A stretch of DNA of 64,000 bases from Streptococcus peroris ATCC 700780 (GCF_000187585.1 NZ_GL732463.1:147819-211818); one strand, 5' to 3'. Counted from the first letter of the stretch, positions 14,156 through 23,807 are shown. Program-made: numbers and translations. The notes: generated from the letters alone by a model not told the origin.

Positions 14156-14177
14156 GTCTATCTTATAAGGGGGAAAT

Positions 14178-15884
14178 ATGCTGTTTCAGAAAATAAAAGC
14201 CTATAAATGGCAGGCCCTGGCTTCCTTGGTTATGACAGGTCTAATGGTTGCTAGTTCACTCTTGCAACCACGTTATTTGCAGGAGGTTTTAGAGGCACTG
14301 TTAACAGGTGACAATGAAGCTATTTATACTATCGGTTTTTGGTTGATTCTTGTTGCCTTGATTGGTTTAGTTGCAGGTGGGATTAATGTAGTCTTAGCCG
14401 CCTACATTGCGCAAGGAGTTTCGTCTGACTTACGTGAAGATGCCTTTCGTAAGATTCAAACTTTTTCATATGCTAATATTGAAGAATTTAATGCAGGGAA
14501 CCTTGTTGTCCGTATGACCAACGATATCAACCAAATCCAGAACGTTGTCATGATGACCTTCCAAATCCTCTTTCGACTACCGCTTTTATTTATCGGTTCC
14601 TTTATTCTAGCAGTCGCGACCTTACCTTCGCTGTGGTGGGTGCTTGTTCTTATGGTCGTTTTGATCGTTGCTATGACAAGTCTTATGATGGGAATGATGG
14701 GGCCTCGATTTGCAAAATTCCAGACCTTATTGGAGCGTATCAATGCCATTGCCAAAGAAAATTTACGTGGTGTGCGCGTGGTTAAGTCTTTTGTTCGAGA
14801 AAAAGACCAGTTTGCTAAATTTACGCAGGTATCCGATGAATTACTGGGTGAAAACCTTTATATCGGCTACGCCTTTTCTATCGTTCAACCTGTAATGATG
14901 ATGATTTCATACGGGGCCGTCTTTCTCTCAATCTGGCTTGTAGCAGGTATGGCAGAGTCAGATCCGTCAGTAGTTGGTTCCATTGCTTCCTTTGTGAACT
15001 ATCTGAGTCAGATTATCTTTACTATCGTTATGGTTGGATTTTTGGGAAATTCAGTCACTCGTGCCATGATATCGCTCCGTCGTATTCGTGAAATACTAGA
15101 CACAGAACCAGCTATGACCTTCAAGGATGTGAAAGATGAAGAATTGGAAGGAAGTCTCAGTTTTGAAAATGTGACCTTCACCTATCCAAATGATGAGGGA
15201 CCTATCCTAAAAGATGTATCCTTTGATATCGCAGCTGGTGAAATGGTTGGAGTTGTCGGAGCAACTGGTGCAGGGAAATCAACCTTAGCTCAGTTGATTC
15301 CACGATTATTTGATCCTCAGCAAGGTTCGATCAAGATTGGTGGAAAGGACATTCGGACAGTTAGTGAAGGGACGCTTCGTAAGACAGTTTCTATCGTCCT
15401 ACAGAGAGCCATTCTCTTTAGTGGAACCATCGCAGATAATCTCAGACAAGGTAAGGGAGATGCGACAGTTTCAGAAATGGAACGCGCGGCTCGCATCGCC
15501 CAGGCCAGTGAATTTATTAGTCGTATGGACTTGGCCTTTGAAAGTCCGGTTGAGGAACGTGGGACTAACTTTTCTGGTGGACAAAAACAAAGAATGTCTA
15601 TTGCGCGTGGGATTGTCAGCAATCCTCGTATCTTGATTTTTGATGATTCAACCTCTGCCCTTGATGCCAAATCGGAACGTTTGGTTCAAGAAGCCCTCAA
15701 CAAGGATTTGAAGGGGACGACTACGATTATCATCGCACAAAAGATTAGCTCTGTTGTGCATGCTGATAAAATTTTAGTGCTTGACCAAGGTCGCTTGATT
15801 GGTCAAGGCAAACACGCTGACTTGGTTGCAACGAACGCAGTCTATCGTGAAATTTACGAAACGCAAAAAGGAAAGGAGGAGTAG
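14178..15884 (+). CDS. patA: ABC exporter half-transporter PatA
   Basis: A 568-aa ABC exporter: six membrane helices (about residues 15-290) and a nucleotide-binding domain. Walker A is GATGAGKST, the signature is FSGGQKQR, and Walker B is ILIFDDSTSALD, where the catalytic Glu is replaced by Asp. That is the degenerate-site pattern of heterodimeric exporters. With PatB it exports fluoroquinolones and dyes in S. pneumoniae. It overlaps none of its neighbours but is 1 bp from patB. ATG 14178 follows AAGGGGGAA. Expression is probably controlled by the attenuator upstream. Confidence 0.93.
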   Translation: MLFQKIKAYKWQALASLVMTGLMVASSLLQPRYLQEVLEALLTGDNEAIYTIGFWLILVALIGLVAGGINVVLAAYIAQGVSSDLREDAFRKIQTFSYANIEEFNAGNLVVRMTNDINQIQNVVMMTFQILFRLPLLFIGSFILAVATLPSLWWVLVLMVVLIVAMTSLMMGMMGPRFAKFQTLLERINAIAKENLRGVRVVKSFVREKDQFAKFTQVSDELLGENLYIGYAFSIVQPVMMMISYGAVFLSIWLVAGMAESDPSVVGSIASFVNYLSQIIFTIVMVGFLGNSVTRAMISLRRIREILDTEPAMTFKDVKDEELEGSLSFENVTFTYPNDEGPILKDVSFDIAAGEMVGVVGATGAGKSTLAQLIPRLFDPQQGSIKIGGKDIRTVSEGTLRKTVSIVLQRAILFSGTIADNLRQGKGDATVSEMERAARIAQASEFISRMDLAFESPVEERGTNFSGGQKQRMSIARGIVSNPRILIFDDSTSALDAKSERLVQEALNKDLKGTTTIIIAQKISSVVHADKILVLDQGRLIGQGKHADLVATNAVYREIYETQKGKEE

Positions 15885-15885
15885 G

Positions 15886-17652
15886 ATGAAGACATTTCGA
15901 TTTTTTTGGAACTATTTTAAAGTTTACAAGATATCCTTTATCGTTGTCATTGCTATGATTATCATTGCAACGGTAGCACAAGCCCTCTTTCCAGTATTTG
16001 CAGGTCAAACAGTCACAGAACTGGCTAATTTAGTTATAGCCTATCAAAATGGAAATTCAGATATGGTTTGGCAAAGTCTTTACGGACTCCTAATCAATCT
16101 TGCCTATGTTTTGATTGTGCTCGTGGTGTCGAGTCTTATCTATATGGTTTTGATGAGTCGTATTATTGCCGAATCGACAAATGAGATGCGTAAGGGCCTT
16201 TTTGGCAAGCTTTCTCGCTTGACAGTTTCCTTCTTTGACCGCCATCAAGATGGAGATATCCTGTCACGTTTCACCAGTGACTTGGATAACATCCTACAGG
16301 CTTTCAACGAAAGTCTGGTGTCTGTTATGACCAATATTGCCCTTTATATTGGTTTGTTGATTGTCATGTTCGCAAAGAATGTGACCTTGGCTTTGATTAC
16401 GATTGCTAGCACTCCGATAGCTGTCATCATGTTGATTGTCATTTTGAAATTGGCAAGAAAATATACCAATCTTCAGCAAAAAGAGGTTGGGAAGCTCAAC
16501 GCCTACATGGATGAGAGTATTTCAGGTCAAAAAGCCGTTATCGTTCAGGGTATTCAAGATGATGTGATCGCAGGTTTTGTTGAGCAAAACGAGCGTGTCC
16601 GTAAAGCAACTTTTAAGGGCAGAATGTTTTCAGGAATTCTCTTTCCTGTCATGAACGGAATGAGCTTGGTCAACACAGCTATTGTTATTTTTGTCGGTTC
16701 AGCTGTATTGCTGAATGATAAGAACATCGAGACAGCAACTGCTCTGGGCTTGATTGTCATGTTTACCCAGTTTTCTCAGCAATATTACCAACCCATTATC
16801 CAATTAGCGGCGAGCTGGGGAAGTTTGCAACTTGCTTTTACAGGTGCAGAACGTATCCAAGAAATGTTTGATGCAGAAGAAGAAATTCGTCCTCAAGATG
16901 CTCCAGTTTTCACAGAATTGCGAGAGGGTGTGGAAATTCAGAACGTAGACTTCTCCTACCTGCCAGGAAAACCCATTTTGAAAGATGTTAGCATTTCAGC
17001 TCCAAAAGGAAAAATGATTGCGGTTGTTGGTCCGACAGGTTCAGGGAAAACAACTATCATGAACTTAATCAATCGTTTTTATGATGTGGATGCAGGAAGT
17101 ATCAGCTTTGATGGAACAGATATCCGAGAATTTGACTTGGATAGTTTGCGAAGTAAGGTAGGAATTGTCCTACAGGATTCTGTTTTGTTCAGTGGAACTA
17201 TTCGGGACAATATTCGATTTGGAGTACCGGATGCTAGTCAGGAGATGGTAGAAGCAGCTGCTAAGGCTACGCATATCCATGACTATATCGAAAGTCTACC
17301 AGATAAGTACGATACTTTGATTAATGATGATCAGAGCGTATTCTCAACAGGTCAGAAGCAGTTGATTTCCATCGCTCGTACCTTGATGACAGATCCACAG
17401 GTCTTAATCTTGGATGAGGCAACATCAAACGTTGATACGGTAACAGAAAGTAAGATTCAAAATGCCATGGAAGCTATTGTGGCAGGAAGAACTAGCTTTG
17501 TCATTGCCCACCGCTTGAAAACGATTCTCAATGCCAATCAGATTATTGTCCTTAAGGATGGTGAGGTTATCGAACAAGGAAATCACCACGAATTACTCAA
17601 GCTTGGAGGTTTCTACTCTGAACTGTACCATAATCAATTTGTCTTTGAATAA
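15886..17652 (+). CDS. patB: ABC exporter half-transporter PatB
   Basis: A 588-aa ABC exporter, the partner of PatA. ATG 15886 follows AAAGGAGGAG and starts 1 bp after the patA stop; a longer in-frame reading inside patA is rejected. Membrane domain about residues 15-310; Walker A GPTGSGKTT; signature FSTGQKQ, with Thr replacing a Gly; Walker B VLILDEATSNVD with the catalytic Glu. The odd signature here pairs with the odd Walker B of PatA, forming one degenerate and one active site. A BOX element begins at its stop codon. In S. pneumoniae one gene separates patA and patB (from memory); here they are adjacent. Confidence 0.93.
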   Translation: MKTFRFFWNYFKVYKISFIVVIAMIIIATVAQALFPVFAGQTVTELANLVIAYQNGNSDMVWQSLYGLLINLAYVLIVLVVSSLIYMVLMSRIIAESTNEMRKGLFGKLSRLTVSFFDRHQDGDILSRFTSDLDNILQAFNESLVSVMTNIALYIGLLIVMFAKNVTLALITIASTPIAVIMLIVILKLARKYTNLQQKEVGKLNAYMDESISGQKAVIVQGIQDDVIAGFVEQNERVRKATFKGRMFSGILFPVMNGMSLVNTAIVIFVGSAVLLNDKNIETATALGLIVMFTQFSQQYYQPIIQLAASWGSLQLAFTGAERIQEMFDAEEEIRPQDAPVFTELREGVEIQNVDFSYLPGKPILKDVSISAPKGKMIAVVGPTGSGKTTIMNLINRFYDVDAGSISFDGTDIREFDLDSLRSKVGIVLQDSVLFSGTIRDNIRFGVPDASQEMVEAAAKATHIHDYIESLPDKYDTLINDDQSVFSTGQKQLISIARTLMTDPQVLILDEATSNVDTVTESKIQNAMEAIVAGRTSFVIAHRLKTILNANQIIVLKDGEVIEQGNHHELLKLGGFYSELYHNQFVFE

Positions 17653-17810
17653 TACTCTTCTAAAATCTCTTCAAACCACGTCAGCGTCCATCTGTAACCT
17701 CAAAATAGTATTTTGAGCTGCCTTCGTCAGTTCTATCCACAACCTCAAAACTGTGTTTTGAGCAACCTGCGGCTAGCTTCCTAGTATGCTCTTTGATTTT
17801 CATTGAGTAT
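17651..17810. repeat. BOX element (boxA-boxB-boxB-boxC)
   Basis: A 160-bp BOX-type repeat with terminal inverted ends ATACTC and GAGTAT. The boxA part contains CCACGTCAGCGTC, matching the classic BOX primer region. Two boxB-like hairpins follow (CTCAAAAT/ATTTTGAG near 17699-17717 and CTCAAAAC/GTTTTGAG near 17744-17762), then boxC (GCGGCTAGCTTCCTAG). boxA is shortened. BOX elements are non-autonomous repeats of the mitis group and can affect expression of neighbouring genes. Confidence 0.88.
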
Positions 17811-17814
17811 AAAC

Positions 17815-17848
17815 AAAAAAGTTGTCCTGATTTTGGGCAACTTTTTCT
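17815..17848 (+). terminator. terminator of patAB
   Basis: The stem AAAAAGTTGTCC/GGGCAACTTTTT with one G-U pair is followed by TTTTTC. It lies directly behind the BOX element. Confidence 0.88.
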
Positions 17849-17950
17849 GATAAAAAAATTTTATCACGGACTTAAAAAATACATATTGGACAGATGGTGG
17901 GAAGGGTGATAAGATAGCATTGTAATCAGAAAGATGAAAGGAGTCCTATC

Positions 17951-18640
17951 ATGACTAGAACGGTTGTTGGAGTTGCTGCAAATTTATGCCCAGTCGATGC
18001 AGAAGGGAAAAATATTCACTCATCAGTATCTTGTAGATTTGCAGAGAGCATTCGTCAGGTCGGAGGTCTTCCTTTAGTGATTCCAGTTGGAGATGAGTCA
18101 GTTGTCCGAGATTATGTTGAAATGATTGATAAACTCATCTTAACAGGCGGGCAAAATGTTCATCCGCAATTTTATGGGGAACAAAAAACCATTGATAGTG
18201 ATGATTACAATCTTGTTCGCGATGAATTTGAATTAGCGCTACTACAAGAAGCTTTGAAGCAAAATAAGCCGATTCTTGCAATTTGTCGTGGGGTTCAGCT
18301 TGTCAACGTTGCCTTCGGAGGTACTCTCAATCAAGAAATTGAAGGGCATTGGCAAGGTTTACCTTTTGGAACATCTCATTCCATTGAGACAGTTGAAGGA
18401 AGTGTTGTAGCCAAGTTATTTGGAAAAGAAAGTCAAGTGAATTCAGTCCATCGTCAGAGCATCAAAGACTTGGCACCGAATTTCCGCGTAACGGCTGTTG
18501 ATCCTCGCGACCAAACGATTGAAGCAATCGAATCTATCGATGAACACCGTATTATTGGCTTGCAGTGGCATCCAGAATTCTTGGTTAATGAAGAAGATGG
18601 GAATCTAGAATTATTTGAGTATTTATTGAAGGAATTGTAA
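17951..18640 (+). CDS. class I glutamine amidotransferase, gamma-glutamyl hydrolase-like
   Basis: A 229-aa stand-alone class I amidotransferase of the PuuD/gamma-glutamyl-GABA hydrolase group. The nucleophile Cys is in LAICRGVQLVN, the catalytic His in GLQWHPEF, and the oxyanion region in LILTGGQNVHP. Such enzymes cleave gamma-glutamyl bonds; the substrate is unknown here. AAAGGAG precedes ATG 17951. A perfect terminator directly follows. The same gene follows patB in S. pneumoniae (from memory). Confidence 0.88.
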   Translation: MTRTVVGVAANLCPVDAEGKNIHSSVSCRFAESIRQVGGLPLVIPVGDESVVRDYVEMIDKLILTGGQNVHPQFYGEQKTIDSDDYNLVRDEFELALLQEALKQNKPILAICRGVQLVNVAFGGTLNQEIEGHWQGLPFGTSHSIETVEGSVVAKLFGKESQVNSVHRQSIKDLAPNFRVTAVDPRDQTIEAIESIDEHRIIGLQWHPEFLVNEEDGNLELFEYLLKEL

Positions 18641-18665
18641 CGACTAGAAATCTAGTCGTTTTTTG
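18640..18665 (+). terminator. terminator of the amidotransferase gene
   Basis: A perfect 9-bp stem ACGACTAGA/TCTAGTCGT with a 2-nt loop and TTTTTT. Confidence 0.93.
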
Positions 18666-18702
18666 TCTTGTTTCATTCAAATTTTAATATTGTAACATTT
18701 TT

Positions 18703-18727
18703 TACGCAAACGTTTGAATTATGATAA
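18703..18727 (+). promoter_or_regulatory. possible cre-like palindrome before pgi
   Basis: The palindrome CAAACGTTTG lies within ACGCAAACGTTTGAAT, which matches the CcpA cre consensus in about 11 of 14 positions. It lies just before a TATGATAAAAT -10-like sequence. This suggests carbon-catabolite control of pgi but the match is incomplete. Confidence 0.4.
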
Positions 18728-18810
18728 AATTTGGAAAAATTCAGTATAAAAACTTGAAAAAATCCAAGGTAAGGGTTATGATAGAAAAGAAGAAATTTTG
18801 GAGGAATACT

Positions 18811-20160
18811 ATGTCACATATTAAATTTGATTATTCAAAAGTATTAGACAAATTTGTTGCACCACATGAAGTGGAATATATGCAAGCACAAGTTACAGCA
18901 GCAGACGAATTAATCCGTAAAGGAACTGGTGCTGGTAGCGACTTCTTGGGTTGGTTGGACCTTCCTGAAAATTACGACCGCGAAGAATTTGACCGCATCT
19001 TGAAAGCTGCTGAGCAAATTAAAGCAGACAGCGATGTTTTGGTCGTGATTGGTATCGGTGGATCATACCTTGGAGCGAAAGCGGCCATCGACTTCTTGAA
19101 CCACCATTTTGCAAACTTGCAAACAAAAGAAGAACGCAAAGCGCCACAAATCCTTTACGCTGGAAACTCAATCTCATCAACTTACCTTGCTGACTTGGTA
19201 GAGTATGTTGCAGACAAAGACTTCTCAGTAAACGTGATTTCTAAATCTGGTACAACAACTGAACCAGCCATCGCTTTCCGTGTCTTCAAAGAACTCTTGG
19301 TGAAGAAATACGGACAAGAAGAAGCTAACAAACGTATCTATGCAACTACTGACCGCCAAAAAGGTGCTGTTAAAGTTGAAGCAGATGCGAACGGTTGGGA
19401 AACATTTGTAGTTCCAGATGACATCGGTGGACGTTTCTCAGTATTGACAGCCGTTGGTTTGCTTCCAATCGCTGCATCAGGTGCAGATATCAAAGCCCTT
19501 ATGGAAGGTGCAAATGCTGCTCGTAAAGACTACACATCAGACAAACTTTCTGAAAACGAAGCTTACCAATACGCAGCAGTTCGTAACATCCTTTACCGTA
19601 AAGGTTATGCTACTGAAATCTTGGTAAACTACGAGCCATCTCTTCAATACTTCTCAGAATGGTGGAAACAATTGGCTGGTGAGTCAGAAGGGAAAGACCA
19701 AAAAGGTATTTACCCAACTTCAGCTAACTTCTCAACAGACTTGCACTCATTGGGTCAATTTATCCAAGAAGGAACTCGTATCATGTTTGAAACAGTTGTA
19801 CGCATTGACAAACCACGTAAGAACGTGATCATCCCTACTTTGGAAGAAGACCTTGACGGACTTGGTTACCTTCAAGGTAAAGATGTTGACTTTGTAAACA
19901 AAAAAGCAACAGACGGTGTTCTCCTTGCCCACACTGATGGTGACGTGCCAAACATGTACGTAACACTTCCTGAGCAAGATGCCTTTACTCTTGGTTACAC
20001 TATCTATTTCTTTGAATTGGCAATCGCCCTTTCAGGTTACTTGAATGCGATCAACCCATTTGACCAACCAGGTGTTGAAGCATACAAACGTAACATGTTT
20101 GCCCTTCTTGGAAAACCAGGATTTGAAGAATTGAGCAAAGAACTAAACGCCCGTCTATAA
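18811..20160 (+). CDS. pgi: glucose-6-phosphate isomerase
   Basis: A 449-aa cytosolic enzyme interconverting glucose-6-P and fructose-6-P. ATG 18811 ([12 protein letters not shown]) is chosen because TGGAGGA lies just upstream; an in-frame upstream extension has no ribosome binding site. Signatures: [24 protein letters not shown], the catalytic Glu region, and [17 protein letters not shown] near the C-terminus. Codon use is strongly optimised (for example GAA, AAA, CGT), as expected for a highly expressed glycolytic gene. Single gene with its own terminator. Confidence 0.97.
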   Translation: MSHIKFDYSKVLDKFVAPHEVEYMQAQVTAADELIRKGTGAGSDFLGWLDLPENYDREEFDRILKAAEQIKADSDVLVVIGIGGSYLGAKAAIDFLNHHFANLQTKEERKAPQILYAGNSISSTYLADLVEYVADKDFSVNVISKSGTTTEPAIAFRVFKELLVKKYGQEEANKRIYATTDRQKGAVKVEADANGWETFVVPDDIGGRFSVLTAVGLLPIAASGADIKALMEGANAARKDYTSDKLSENEAYQYAAVRNILYRKGYATEILVNYEPSLQYFSEWWKQLAGESEGKDQKGIYPTSANFSTDLHSLGQFIQEGTRIMFETVVRIDKPRKNVIIPTLEEDLDGLGYLQGKDVDFVNKKATDGVLLAHTDGDVPNMYVTLPEQDAFTLGYTIYFFELAIALSGYLNAINPFDQPGVEAYKRNMFALLGKPGFEELSKELNARL

Positions 20161-20166
20161 TAGAAT

Positions 20167-20196
20167 AAAAAGAGTGGGGAAACCACTCTTTTTTGC
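20167..20196 (+). terminator. terminator of pgi
   Basis: The stem AAAAGAGTGG/CCACTCTTTT has a 5-nt loop GGAAA-type and TTTTTT. Confidence 0.92.
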
Positions 20197-20215
20197 TTTT
20201 TCTCGAAAAGAGAAA

Positions 20216-20244
20216 TTGGACTCTGGCAAGACTTGTGATATAAT
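20216..20244 (+). promoter_or_regulatory. gltX promoter
   Basis: TTGGAC (20216-20221), 17 bp, TATAAT (20239-20244), 46 bp before the gltX start. Confidence 0.8.
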
Positions 20245-20290
20245 AAAGAGAGCAAAAAGGCAGATGCCTAGAGACTTTATAGGAGAAGAT

Positions 20291-21751
20291 ATGTCAAAAG
20301 ATATTCGTGTGCGTTATGCACCAAGTCCAACAGGACTACTACACATCGGAAATGCCCGTACAGCATTGTTTAACTACTTGTATGCGCGCCACCATGGTGG
20401 AACTTTTATTATTCGTATCGAGGATACTGACCGTAAGCGCCACGTTGAAGACGGAGAACGTTCACAGCTGGAAAATCTTCGTTGGTTGGGGATGGACTGG
20501 GATGAAAGCCCTGAAACGCATGAAAACTACCGCCAATCAGAACGTTTGGAACTCTATCAAAAATACATTGACCAACTCTTGGCAGAAGGAAAAGCCTACA
20601 AATCTTACGTAACCGAAGAAGAATTGGCAGCAGAACGTGAACGTCAAGAAGCAGCGGGGGAAACACCTCGCTACGTCAATGAATATCTTGGCATGAGCGA
20701 AGAGGAAAAAGCAGCATATATCGCAGAACGTGAGGCGGCAGGGATTGTTCCGACCGTTCGTTTGGTAGTTAATGAGTCTGGTATCTACAAATGGCATGAT
20801 ATCGTTAAAGGAGATATCGAGTTTGAAGGTGGTAATATCGGTGGCGATTGGGTTATCCAAAAGAAAGATGGCTACCCAACGTACAACTTTGCTGTTGTCA
20901 TTGATGACCACGATATGCAGATTTCTCACGTTATTCGTGGAGACGACCACATCGCTAACACACCAAAACAACTCATGGTTTATGAAGCGCTTGGATGGGA
21001 AGCACCAGAGTTTGGTCACATGACCTTGATCATCAACTCTGAAACTGGTAAGAAGTTGTCTAAACGTGATACCAATACCCTTCAATTTATCGAAGACTAT
21101 CGTAAAAAAGGTTACCTTCCAGAAGCGGTCTTTAACTTTATCGCTCTTCTTGGTTGGAACCCTGGTGGAGAAGACGAAATCTTCTCTCGTGAAGAACTCA
21201 TCAAACTCTTTGATGAACACCGCCTCAGCAAGTCTCCAGCAGCCTTTGACCAAAAGAAATTGGATTGGATGAGCAACGACTATATCAAGAATGCAGATCT
21301 TGAAACAATCGTAGCAATGGCTAAACCATTCTTAGAAAAAGCAGGTCGTTTAACTGATAAGGCTGAGAAGTTTGTAGAACTATACAAACCACAAATGAAA
21401 TCAGTCGATGAAATCGTTCCATTGACAGATCTATTCTTTGCAGACTTCCCAGAGTTGACAGATGCAGAAAAAGAAGTCATGGCAGGAGAAACAGTACCAA
21501 CAGTATTGGAATCTTTCAAAGCGAAATTGGAGGCTATGTCTGACGAAGAGTTTGTGGTAGAAAATATCTTCCCACAAATTAAAGCGGTTCAAAAAGAGAC
21601 TGGTATCAAAGGAAAAAATCTCTTTATGCCAATTCGGATTGCAGTTTCCGGAGAAATGCATGGTCCAGAATTGCCAGAAACTATTTTCCTGCTTGGTCGT
21701 GAAAAATCAATCCAACACATTGAAAGCATGTTGGAAAAAATCGCAAAATAG
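20291..21751 (+). CDS. gltX: glutamyl-tRNA synthetase
   Basis: A 486-aa class I aminoacyl-tRNA synthetase charging tRNA-Glu and, in streptococci, also tRNA-Gln for later amidation. The HIGH motif is [13 protein letters not shown] and the KMSKS-type motif is KKLSKRD. ATG 20291 follows AGGAGAAG; an in-frame start at 20174 lies before the promoter and is rejected. The C-terminal anticodon-binding domain is complete. Single transcription unit with promoter at 20216 and terminator at 21758. Confidence 0.98.
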   Translation: MSKDIRVRYAPSPTGLLHIGNARTALFNYLYARHHGGTFIIRIEDTDRKRHVEDGERSQLENLRWLGMDWDESPETHENYRQSERLELYQKYIDQLLAEGKAYKSYVTEEELAAERERQEAAGETPRYVNEYLGMSEEEKAAYIAEREAAGIVPTVRLVVNESGIYKWHDIVKGDIEFEGGNIGGDWVIQKKDGYPTYNFAVVIDDHDMQISHVIRGDDHIANTPKQLMVYEALGWEAPEFGHMTLIINSETGKKLSKRDTNTLQFIEDYRKKGYLPEAVFNFIALLGWNPGGEDEIFSREELIKLFDEHRLSKSPAAFDQKKLDWMSNDYIKNADLETIVAMAKPFLEKAGRLTDKAEKFVELYKPQMKSVDEIVPLTDLFFADFPELTDAEKEVMAGETVPTVLESFKAKLEAMSDEEFVVENIFPQIKAVQKETGIKGKNLFMPIRIAVSGEMHGPELPETIFLLGREKSIQHIESMLEKIAK

Positions 21752-21757
21752 CATCTT

Positions 21758-21787
21758 AAAAAGAGCTCAAATATTGAGTTCTTTTTA
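21758..21787 (+). terminator. terminator of gltX
   Basis: The stem AAAAAGAGCTCAA/TTGAGTTCTTTTT has a 3-nt loop. The T-run is part of the right arm. Confidence 0.88.
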
Positions 21788-21800
21788 TATGTATACTTGT

Positions 21801-21829
21801 TTGAAAATGCAAAGATTTTAGTGTATAAT
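21801..21829 (+). promoter_or_regulatory. promoter of the structured RNA
   Basis: TTGAAA (21801-21806), 17 bp, TATAAT (21824-21829). The predicted start is near 21836. Confidence 0.78.
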
Positions 21830-21835
21830 ATGAAT

Positions 21836-22098
21836 TGACAGGGTAAGGAAATAAGTTAGTGAGATGGTATTTTTACAACTAGACTCGGCTTAGTCTAAAC
21901 ATTATTCCTAATGTTAGTGAGTCTACTTATTTTTTCTTTGCGTTTTGCTGGATAAGAGAAGCGATTCTTTTGTCTATGCAGTTACTATCCATTATGATGA
22001 CTTTGTTTTCGATCTAGAGAGTTTCTCTACTCTTTCTTCTCCAAATACAGAAAGAAATCGACCTTGCTCTGTTACCTTGCGTTAAGCAAGGTTTTTTT
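21836..22098 (+). ncRNA. structured non-coding RNA, about 260 nt, family not assigned
   Basis: A promoter at 21801-21829 and an intrinsic terminator CCTTGC/GCAAGG plus seven T (22075-22098) bracket a stretch without an ORF. The ends pair: CAGGGTAAGG (21839-21848) with CCTTGCTCTG (22062-22071). Inside, AAATAAG-T-TAG pairs with CTACTTATTT and encloses two hairpins (TAGACT/AGTCTA and AACATTA/TAATGTT); a further hairpin is TAGAGA/TCTCTA. End pairing and size make 6S RNA a candidate, but the branched interior is unlike the usual rod of 6S RNA. No T-box or known riboswitch motif was seen. Confidence 0.65.
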
Positions 22099-22117
22099 GA
22101 GGAAAAGCGCTAGGAAA

Positions 22118-22146
22118 TTTACGATTTCGTTTTGGAGTGGTATAAT
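22118..22146 (+). promoter_or_regulatory. alaT promoter
   Basis: TTTACG (22118-22123), 17 bp, TATAAT (22141-22146) with a TGG extension. It lies 20 bp behind the RNA terminator. Confidence 0.75.
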
Positions 22147-22177
22147 ATTAACTATCCTGATGAATAGAGGAATTCAA

Positions 22178-23392
22178 ATGAAAGAATTTAATAAATCAAT
22201 CAAATTAGAACATGTGGCTTATGATATTCGTGGTCCAGTTTTGGAAGAAGCTATGCGCATGCGTGCAAATGGAGAAAAAATTCTCCGTTTGAATACAGGA
22301 AACCCAGCCGAGTTTGGTTTTACAGCACCAGATGAGGTGATTCATGACCTAATTATGAATACGCGTGATAGCGAAGGTTATTCAGATTCAAAAGGGATCT
22401 TTTCAGCTCGTAAAGCGATCATGCAATATTGCCAACTGAAAAATTTCCCAAATGTAGGTATCGATGATATCTACCTTGGAAATGGGGTTAGTGAGCTGAT
22501 TGTCATGTCTATGCAGGGGCTTTTGGACAATGGCGATGAAGTCTTAGTTCCTATGCCTGACTATCCTCTCTGGACGGCTGCTGTCAGCTTGGCCGGAGGA
22601 AATGCCGTGCACTACATCTGTGATGAAGAAGCTGAATGGTATCCAGACCTAGATGATATCAAGTCTAAGATTAGTTCAAATACCAAGGCCATTGTGTTGA
22701 TCAATCCGAATAATCCAACGGGGGCCCTCTATCCCAAAGAACTCTTGCTAGATATTATTGAGATTGCTCGTCAAAATGACCTGATTATCTTTGCGGATGA
22801 AATCTACGATCGTATGGTCATGGATGGGAATGTCCACACATCAGTAGCAAGTTTGGCTCCAGATCTTTTCTGTGTTAGCATGAATGGTCTCTCTAAATCT
22901 CACCGTATTGCTGGTTTCCGTGTGGGTTGGATGGTCTTGTCTGGACCTAAACATCATGTAAAAGGCTACATTGAAGGTCTCAATATGCTTTCAAATATGC
23001 GCCTTTGTTCAAACGTGCTTGCCCAACAGGTCGTTCAAACCTCACTTGGTGGTCACCAATCTGTAGATGAATTACTCTTGCCAGGCGGTCGTATCTACGA
23101 GCAACGAAACTTTATTTACAATGCCATTCAAGATATTCCAGGTTTGTCAGCCGTCAAGCCTAAGGCTGGTCTTTATATCTTCCCTAAAATCGATCGAGAT
23201 ATGTATCGAATTGAAGATGATGAGCAATTTGTGTTAGATTTCTTGAAACAAGAGAAAGTGCTTTTGGTACACGGACGAGGCTTTAACTGGAAAGAACCAG
23301 ATCATTTCCGTATCGTTTATCTTCCTCGTGTCGATGAGTTGGCACAAATCCAAGAGAAGATGACTCGCTTCTTGAAACAGTATCGTAGATAA
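22178..23392 (+). CDS. alaT: PLP-dependent aminotransferase AlaT
   Basis: A 404-aa fold-type I aminotransferase of the alanine transaminase group, making Ala from pyruvate and Glu. ATG 22178 follows TAGAGGAA; an upstream in-frame start precedes the promoter. Substrate and PLP motifs: the NPNNPTGALYP loop, FADEIYDRM (Asp binding the PLP nitrogen, Tyr) and the Schiff-base Lys in SMNGLSKSHRIAGFRVGW. The length is typical. Its own promoter lies between the upstream RNA and the gene. Confidence 0.92.
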   Translation: MKEFNKSIKLEHVAYDIRGPVLEEAMRMRANGEKILRLNTGNPAEFGFTAPDEVIHDLIMNTRDSEGYSDSKGIFSARKAIMQYCQLKNFPNVGIDDIYLGNGVSELIVMSMQGLLDNGDEVLVPMPDYPLWTAAVSLAGGNAVHYICDEEAEWYPDLDDIKSKISSNTKAIVLINPNNPTGALYPKELLLDIIEIARQNDLIIFADEIYDRMVMDGNVHTSVASLAPDLFCVSMNGLSKSHRIAGFRVGWMVLSGPKHHVKGYIEGLNMLSNMRLCSNVLAQQVVQTSLGGHQSVDELLLPGGRIYEQRNFIYNAIQDIPGLSAVKPKAGLYIFPKIDRDMYRIEDDEQFVLDFLKQEKVLLVHGRGFNWKEPDHFRIVYLPRVDELAQIQEKMTRFLKQYRR

Positions 23393-23434
23393 GGCTTTCA
23401 TGGCAAAAAAAGCTGGAAACATTTGTCAGAGCTA

Positions 23435-23463
23435 TTGACAAATAGGTAAGAATCAGATAGAAT
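23435..23463 (+). promoter_or_regulatory. rpmH promoter
   Basis: A consensus TTGACA (23435-23440), 17 bp, TAGAAT (23458-23463), followed by a leader of about 70 nt. Confidence 0.85.
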
Positions 23464-23537
23464 AGTAAAGTATGTTTAGTAACTGATCACTTTATAGCCG
23501 GCTAAACGAATACAAAATCTATGAGGAGGTATTCATC

Positions 23538-23672
23538 GTGAAACGTACTTATCAACCAAGTAAACTTCGTCGTGCGCGCAAACACGGATTCCGTAACCGT
23601 ATGTCAACTAAAAACGGTCGTCGCGTATTGGCAGCTCGTCGTCGCAAAGGACGCAAAGTTTTGGCTGCATAA
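23538..23672 (+). CDS. rpmH: 50S ribosomal protein L34
   Basis: A 44-aa, very basic protein ([18 protein letters not shown] at the N-terminus and [11 protein letters not shown] at the C-terminus), the full length of L34. It starts with GTG 23538 after GAGGAGG. L34 binds 23S rRNA in the large subunit. Codon use is highly optimised. It forms a single-gene transcription unit with consensus promoter and strong terminator, not the classical rpmH-rnpA operon. Confidence 0.97.
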
Positions 23673-23692
23673 TCCAAACAAATGAAACAAAG

Positions 23693-23726
23693 AAGTCAGT
23701 AGGAACTCGAGCCTACTGACTTTTCT
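23693..23726 (+). terminator. terminator of rpmH
   Basis: The stem AAGTCAGTAGG/CCTACTGACTT has an 8-nt loop and TTTTC. Confidence 0.9.
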
Positions 23727-23807
23727 GTTGTTTCATAATGGAATTTTCCAATATAGTTGGTTTAGGGTGAAAGTTTAAGATGATGAATTGGAAAGATTGC
23801 ATATAGG

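Noticed and set aside
20537-21253. Long minus-strand ORF inside gltX
   Set aside because: Shadow frame of a highly expressed gene with strong codon bias; composition rich in Phe, Val and Cys and no ribosome binding site.
21836-22098. T-box or metabolite riboswitch controlling alaT
   Set aside because: The T-box motif with GGGTGGNACCGCG is absent, and alaT has its own promoter (22118-22146) after the terminator, so the RNA does not have to be its leader.
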